A stretch of DNA of 64,000 nucleotides, from NCBI GenBank assembly GCA_039000515.1, contig JBCFYV010000837.1:1-64000 (forward strand), given 5' to 3'. The first letter of the stretch is position 1. Every line of letters starts with the position of its first letter. Below, in pieces: positions 58,261 to 64,000 of the stretch. The stretch comes from Timema cristinae (lineage: Eukaryota > Arthropoda > Insecta > Phasmatodea > Timematidae). The notes below the pieces were generated by a model that made no database searches, had not been told where the DNA came from, and worked only from the letters and a program-made list of their open reading frames with translations. The position numbers and the translations under genes were made by a program.

Positions 58261-60280
58261 GTCTAAACGCGCCTTTAGGTTAAAAATTTTTTGTAAGATA
58301 TTTTTGCCTGGGGGGCGTCAAAAATTTCATTAAAAATTCACTTTTAAAAAAAATGTCTCTCTTTTAACTTGTTTTATTTTCAACTCCCACAAGAGAAATT
58401 TTTAAATTTTTAAAAGGGAAAAATCGAAGTCTTTACTCCCAATTTTATTACTCCCCCCCTTCCAACTTTTAAAAATGTTTTCTAAAATGATTTATGACCC
58501 CCCCCCTGGAGCATCTACCGTCGAAAAGCAAAACCCCCTTATCATCAATTAGTGAGTTTTTATTATGTGGTGGATTTGAATTGCTAAGTTGTCAAGTAAA
58601 TTTCCCAGCCCCCTTTTTTCATGCTTTTTCCTATTGAACTCAAGTTAATCAAGTTAAGAATTTAATGGTATCCCTTTTTTAAAAACATCGCCTAGAAATC
58701 TTGGGCATGCGGGTGGATACGAGCTTAGATGTATTTACCTTTAGTGCAAATATGACAACATTGACTGTATAAAAAAGCGTCTATTCTACGGGGGGCTCAA
58801 ATTTTTTTATCCTTTAGGTTGATATAAAACCCCCCCCACTGTTTGAAAAATTGTTGATCCACCCCTTTGGGGCCTGAAGATTGGTTGGGATGCCCCCATC
58901 TGCCACTTTATGCCAAATGGGGAAATAATTTTCAACAATAATTTACCCATTTTTTCATAAATCAAAATTCCTCGATATTGTCCCCCCCCGATTGACTCCC
59001 TTGAATGCCCCACTATTTGGATTTCCAGATGCCTCTGAAAAGGGCTATTCTGGGGGAAAATATTCTCCGAGTGGTCACTTCTTTTGCAATAAATAGTAGT
59101 ATCCTTTTTATGTGCAAAATAAAGGTTCCCCTCTTGAAAACATTTTTTCCATACAGAAATTAGAACTTTTTTGTGCTGCGTTGCTTTTTGAAAAAATTTT
59201 AAATTTTGGGGGAAAAAACCTTAAATTCATGCAGAAGGACACACTTGGAGATATCTAGGAATGGCCATATTTGACAGTAGAATTTCACTGGATACACTCA
59301 TCACCACATTGATAGAAAATTTTTCTTTGGCAATCGTTTTTGTTTTAAAATTCAAGAATACTTGCTTTATGAGCATTGGTTAAAACATCCCTAAAAGAGA
59401 TAAGCCAGCCGATTGTGATTTACGGGGAATCAAGCTATTCAAAACCCTGTTGAGCACCTTCTAGGGGGGGAAAGACTGCTTGGTGGCAGTTGTGACAGAT
59501 CTTTAGGGACCCTAACCCCATTTGTTGAAGAGTCCCCTCCAAAATCTGGGATAGAAGAAAAAAATAGTCGACCAACTAGTTGTTTATGAAAATTACAAAC
59601 CAATTTCTAAATGCTGCACAAATAGAAAGGGGCAATTTTAAATTTTGGAAAATTGAATCAGGGTTCTTCAGGTTCTGTACAAGCAGTTCAACAGAAAACA
59701 TTTTAATAAAGAGTTTAGAGCCTTAGAAGTTGACCACACCTGTTCACCTAGCATACGAAAGCTGAGTTTTTCATAGAAAAGGGTGTAATCTGCATCGGAG
59801 GTTGACTGAGAAACAAGACCCTAAAAATTTTACCAAAAACATCCCCGCTTCTTCCAAAAAAGCATAATTTTTTTTTATTTGAAACAGTGTCACCCAAAGG
59901 CGTCTTCATACTCGGGCAATCTTGTATTTTCAATTTCTTTGACCCAAAAATATTGGAATCTGTCTGGTCGAGGTGTGATTCGCTAACGAGGGCAACAGTG
60001 TTATCATTGTTTCAAGTTCAACTCTAAGGAGTTTAAACCCCGATTTCCCGTCATTGGTGACCTACCTGCTCCATGAGTCCCAGGGAAACCAAACCATTCA
60101 ACCCCTGTGGGTGTGGATTATGCGGGTCCCCTTTTAAAATTACATTGAGGTGTTAAATTAAAAGAAGGCGTACATATGTTTGTTTGTACGTTTTGCCACC
60201 AAAAACCCCATATTTTGGGAAATGGGAGTCACTTTTTTTGTTTTCACCAGTTATTTTAAGCATTTTTGACTGGAATAAAA
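58261..60280. other. second zone of homopolymer-inflated sequence, possible transposon debris
   Basis: Runs of C, G, A and T are lengthened again, though less than in 19-39 kb. Minus-strand pieces (for example 59748-59933, with MKTPLGDTVSNKKK) have the feel of a decayed transposable-element protein but cannot be assigned to a family. Confidence 0.3.
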
Positions 60281-60366
60281 AAATACTAATATCGTAAGAG
60301 TACCGAAAAAGTATCGATTAAAAATATCAATATTAGGGAAAGTATCAATATTTTTCCATCCCTAGT
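60280..60366 (-). mobile_element. terminal fragment resembling a hAT-type element
   Basis: Read on the minus strand it starts TAGGGATGGAAAAATATTGA and continues with repeated ATATTGATA/ATCGATACTTT words, a pattern common at the ends of insect hAT elements. No opposite end or target duplication was found, so this is a short fragment at best. Confidence 0.3.
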
Positions 60367-63350
60367 TATTCAGTCAAACAAAACATAATTATATGTTTAA
60401 CTAAATTTTAATTAAAAATGACAAACTGAACACTTAAATTGAACCTTGGGATTTGAACCACTGTTCTATCTAGGGTAAAATCTGTCCTCAGGGTCATTAT
60501 TCTTTGGGTTTAAGGGTAGAGTCCCGGATAACTCAGAGCAGATCCAAAAGGGTTTTTGGGGTTAATTCCCGTTTCTAAATGCATTTTCCATAGGGAAAAG
60601 CAAAAGCTTATACAATTAACTCTACAAAACCACCAAAAATATGATCCCAAAACAAGGTATATTCACAGGGAAAATTTAATTTTCACCAATTGTAAATACT
60701 ACTAGGACTAGAGTTTTGGGTAAAAAACCCCATCAAAGTACTTTTCTGGATGGTAACAAGTAGGGCTTTGGTGTTGGTATCTTTCAAGATATGGTAGGTA
60801 GACGTAGTATTAACATTTTAGAGAAGCTTTCAATGATATATGCTCTGTTTCAGTCCAATTTTTAGGAAGGGTTTTCCCCCTTTGGTGGGCCCCCGGGCCC
60901 CAGTTTACGCCCTTGGATCAGGCTTCCCTCTTGGCGGGAAAAAACTATGCAAAAATGCAAATAAGACATTTATCCCCCTATTGGTCGAGAGGTGGCGCGG
61001 TGCTCACTAATCCTTTTTAATTTTTTTGGATGTGTTTTTTTCCCAAAAGGGGGTAGGAAAAAAAGAATCCCGTATTTCCTGTTAGAATGTTTAGAGTGGT
61101 GAAAGGGCTGTGAAGGGATGCGCGAGGCCCTTTTGTCAGTGTCATACTATCATTATGTGAATGTTGTTTTATCGGGCAGCCCAAAGCGGGGCTAGGGGTT
61201 GGAGGGGGGTGGGGGAAAACACCCAAAAAAATTCTCCTTTTTGGAGCAGTAAAAAATATTGGTTTTATTAAAACTACTACGTTCCCAAATTTAAAATGTT
61301 TAGGGTTACTACATAATCCTTTTTTTGTGGGGGGTATCCTTGAATTTTTTGGGGGTTTTAATTTTTAAGGTTGAAATTTAAAAAAGGGGAAAGTAAAAGC
61401 TATTTTATAAATGCTTTTTTTTTTAATTAGGCACTGCGGGGAAGGGTATAATGGGTATGTCGTCATTCTTGCGGCAAGGGCTGCTCTAAGTTATTAAGTT
61501 GGGGTTTTGCTTTTGTTGTTTTTCAGGGGGTGAGATTTTTTTGTGCACGCAAATTTAATTTAATTTTTTTCACTGTGTCTTTTCTTTTATGTTTTTGGGT
61601 TTTCCCCCAAAAGTGAATGCAATAAGGTTAGTAGACAAAAAAAGTCTCCCCCAAACCCAATGCTTTTCCCCCGGGGAAAAAATTTGGGGGGGAAAAGGGG
61701 AGGGTAGCGTTTGGAGGTGAAAAAAATTTTAAATTTAAGAATTACATGCATCTAGAGAAGCTTTCGTGATTATTTTTTTAGGGTAATTTGGGGGGGTTTC
61801 TAAATTCTGTAAGAGTATACTTTTTTTTTAACATAAAAAAACCTACAAATTTGCTTTTTCCTTCCCAAGCCAAAAAATGTACACAAGAACTTTTTTAAAT
61901 TTAAAGGTGTATTTCCCTTTGGGGAGTTTTTTATTTTTCCCCTAATATAGCATTAGATTTAATAAAATTTAGTACTTGGGGAAAAGTTGGTTCCCCCCCC
62001 TCATAGTCAAAAATTGCACTCCATCACTTAAAAAAAAAAACGGTACGGAACTCAGCAGGGGACTTTCCGCTCTTTTTAAAAATGGAGATATTTACTCAAA
62101 ACTCGTTTTTTATTTTGCGAAATGAAATATTATACACTATAAAACCCAAGCTTTTTATTGCATAATTTATGTAAAATTTTTTGGTCCCGGTTTTAAGTTT
62201 TTTAATTTTTTTTTTAAAAGGAATAAATGACCTAAAATTTGTATTTTTGGCCGATAAAAAAGACAATTTTTTTGTCCAAAAGGGTAAACACTTCGTTTTA
62301 AAAATTTTTTGGCCCCCGGGTTTTAAAATTGTTGATTTTTTTATTAGGTGTTGCACGTATTCAGATCATAGCATTGCTATTAAATTCCTCATTTATAAAT
62401 TTTGGGCTAATACAAAAAAGGGAAAAAAATTTAAATATTGAGTCAAAAAAGAAAGTACGAAAAGATAAATTTTTGTTTTTCAAATATTTCTCTGAGGGTT
62501 TAAGGAAAAATAAAATAAAAATTTTTAGAGACTTACTTATATTTAATTACCCCTATGGCACTAGATTTATTGCGTTTAAAAAATTGAGTAGTATCATTTA
62601 CAAATAAAGCTCTAAAAATTGTACTAATATATTTGCCAATATCTCAGAAACTGTTGGGTTTTTTAAAAATTTTTTTTTTATTTACAATTTTTTTATATTA
62701 AAAGTACTACAATTTTGCAATGATAAGTTATTTAGTTCTCAGATAGCTACGGAGATTCGAAAGCTTCAGTTCTGTAAAGTACCCTGAAAGTCATTTCCTT
62801 GTGAAAATGAAAAAATCTAGTTTATTTAGAATCTTAATTAAAACCTAACCACGAATTTTTTAAACAAAATAGTAAGAGCCATTTTGAGGAAATTGATTTT
62901 TTCTCTTTCTTCTTTTCTTTATTAAATACTCTTAATATTAATTTTAAAAAGACACCAGATATACGTCATTGCAAAAACAACTTTTTAGGGTTCGGGGGGT
63001 CATGAGCGTCCCAAAATCTATCAACATTTCAAGTTAGATTTTTTTTACGGTCACAATACTTTTACCTTTTGTTTTCGAAAAGTTAAAAATAAAAATTTTC
63101 GTATATCTTGAAAGGGTTTTTTGGGTTTTTTAATATATTATTCGAAAAAAAAAATTTGTATTATAAAAAGTTTTACATATTTGTAATAAAAAGTAATTTC
63201 AATCTAAAATTGTTTTTAGAGATATGATAAAAAAAAATTTTAATTTTTCCTATCAGACCGGAGCCCTTAAAATCATTTTTGGGCCCAAATATTGAGAGTA
63301 TCCTTTTTTTTTAAATTTAAATGTTTTGAATGAATTTTTTTTATTATTTT
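60367..63350. other. non-coding flank with homopolymer inflation
   Basis: No gene is supported. Open frames at 61017-61226 and 62096-62607 fall in inflated or AT-rich sequence and lack family similarity. Quality improves from about 62450. Confidence 0.4.
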
Positions 63351-63354
63351 TATT

Positions 63355-63640
63355 TTAGCAACCCCGTCTTATACCCGGGTTTTTGGGTTTTACGCACTTA
63401 CGGGTAATGTGAATGGTAGGGTGATTGTGAGATGAAAAGAAGGACCCACATTTAACGTGGAATCCGAACCACGGTGGAGGCCTGGGATTTTCCCCCCATT
63501 CACAAGATGTCTTTTTCAGAGGTGAAGGAAAAGGTTTGGTAATCAGATAAAAACTTTGCCGGGACCCAGGATTTTAACCCGGCCGCCAGCATAGAAGTCT
63601 TTACACCTTACCCCCAGCCGCCAGGTCACCCTTTTTAAAT
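63355..63640 (-). mobile_element. tRNA-derived SINE, copy D
   Basis: Reverse complement of the family: the tail side is at 63355, and the body words CACAAGATGTC, GAGGTGAAG, TGGTAATCAGATAAA and GAACCACGGTG match copy A at 16371-16680 in the same order. The head ends near 63635 with GTGACCTGGCGGC. Runs are mildly lengthened. About 285 bp. Confidence 0.7.
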
Positions 63641-64000
63641 GAAATTTAATCAAAATATTTATAGCTTTAAATTTTGGGGAAATCCACTTTTTCTTTTTTT
63701 CACTTTCAGTCAACTACGTTTAAATTTTAGGGTAAGATATCCAAAATCCAAAAACCGCTCGTGGCAAACCTATGAAAACCCTAGATAGCCTGATCGGTGG
63801 GGCATAGTTTAGGTTCTAGTTGGGAAATACAGACAGACAGCAGCAGACAGAAAAATTCAAAAACCCCCTTTTTCGCATTCGGGGGGACATGAAACGTTTA
63901 CCCTTTATCAAAACATAGAGCCCCAATTATTTTGACGATCACATTTTTCTCTAATTGTAAAATAGCGAGAAAGTAAAAACTCCATCTGCCAAAAATTTAA
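63641..64000. other. non-coding end of window, nothing recognised
   Basis: AT-rich with no coding region. A short ACAGACAGACAG-like run lies near 63830-63850. Confidence 0.4.

Overview
This window looks like a stretch of an AT-rich invertebrate genome, most likely an arthropod, although no host gene pins down the taxon. It has no bacterial-style operons. It holds tRNA-derived SINEs, minisatellites, microsatellites, TATA-type promoters and GT-AG introns, plus two copies of a Maverick/Polinton (adintovirus-like) element: large self-synthesising DNA elements that carry a family B DNA polymerase, an integrase and virion genes.

Layout. Bases 1-2045 are non-coding, with two families of tandem repeats. 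Element 1 (about 2045-10945, plus strand) runs: repetitive terminal region, candidate spliced accessory gene, insertion, DNA polymerase B, conserved spacer with hairpin, packaging ATPase, basic core-like protein, and the start of a conserved Polinton protein, where it breaks off in a satellite-like tract. Bases 11000-18570 are mostly unexplained non-coding DNA with SINEs and one plausible host exon. Bases about 18600-39250 are dominated by inflated homopolymer runs and look like poor consensus sequence, so almost none of their ORFs can be trusted. Element 2 (39259-55325, minus strand, about 16.07 kb) is a full-length Polinton bounded by inverted repeats of about 1.3 kb. Bases 55326-64000 are flanking DNA with repeats and further homopolymer damage.

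Gene order of element 2, in its own reading direction: spliced accessory gene, DNA polymerase B, ATPase, basic core-like protein, conserved protein with an NIVDL motif, integrase with C-terminal chromodomain-like segment, FY-TLPS family protein, small FFSGLF protein, F54H12.2-like capsid protein, an unassigned protein, adenain-like protease, and an unassigned basic protein. This is a coherent virus-like toolkit: integration (integrase), protein-primed replication (polymerase), packaging (ATPase), virion maturation (protease) and structure (capsid genes).

Almost every gene in both elements is broken by small indels. Several differ between the copies only by the length of a homopolymer, so part of the damage may be sequencing error rather than decay. 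The most interesting observations come from comparing the two elements. They share an apparently spliced accessory gene with matching intron positions, a hairpin with a conserved loop just past the polymerase stop codon, repeated AT-rich motifs in the polymerase-ATPase spacer, and precisely spaced TATA boxes. Their terminal repeats appear unrelated.
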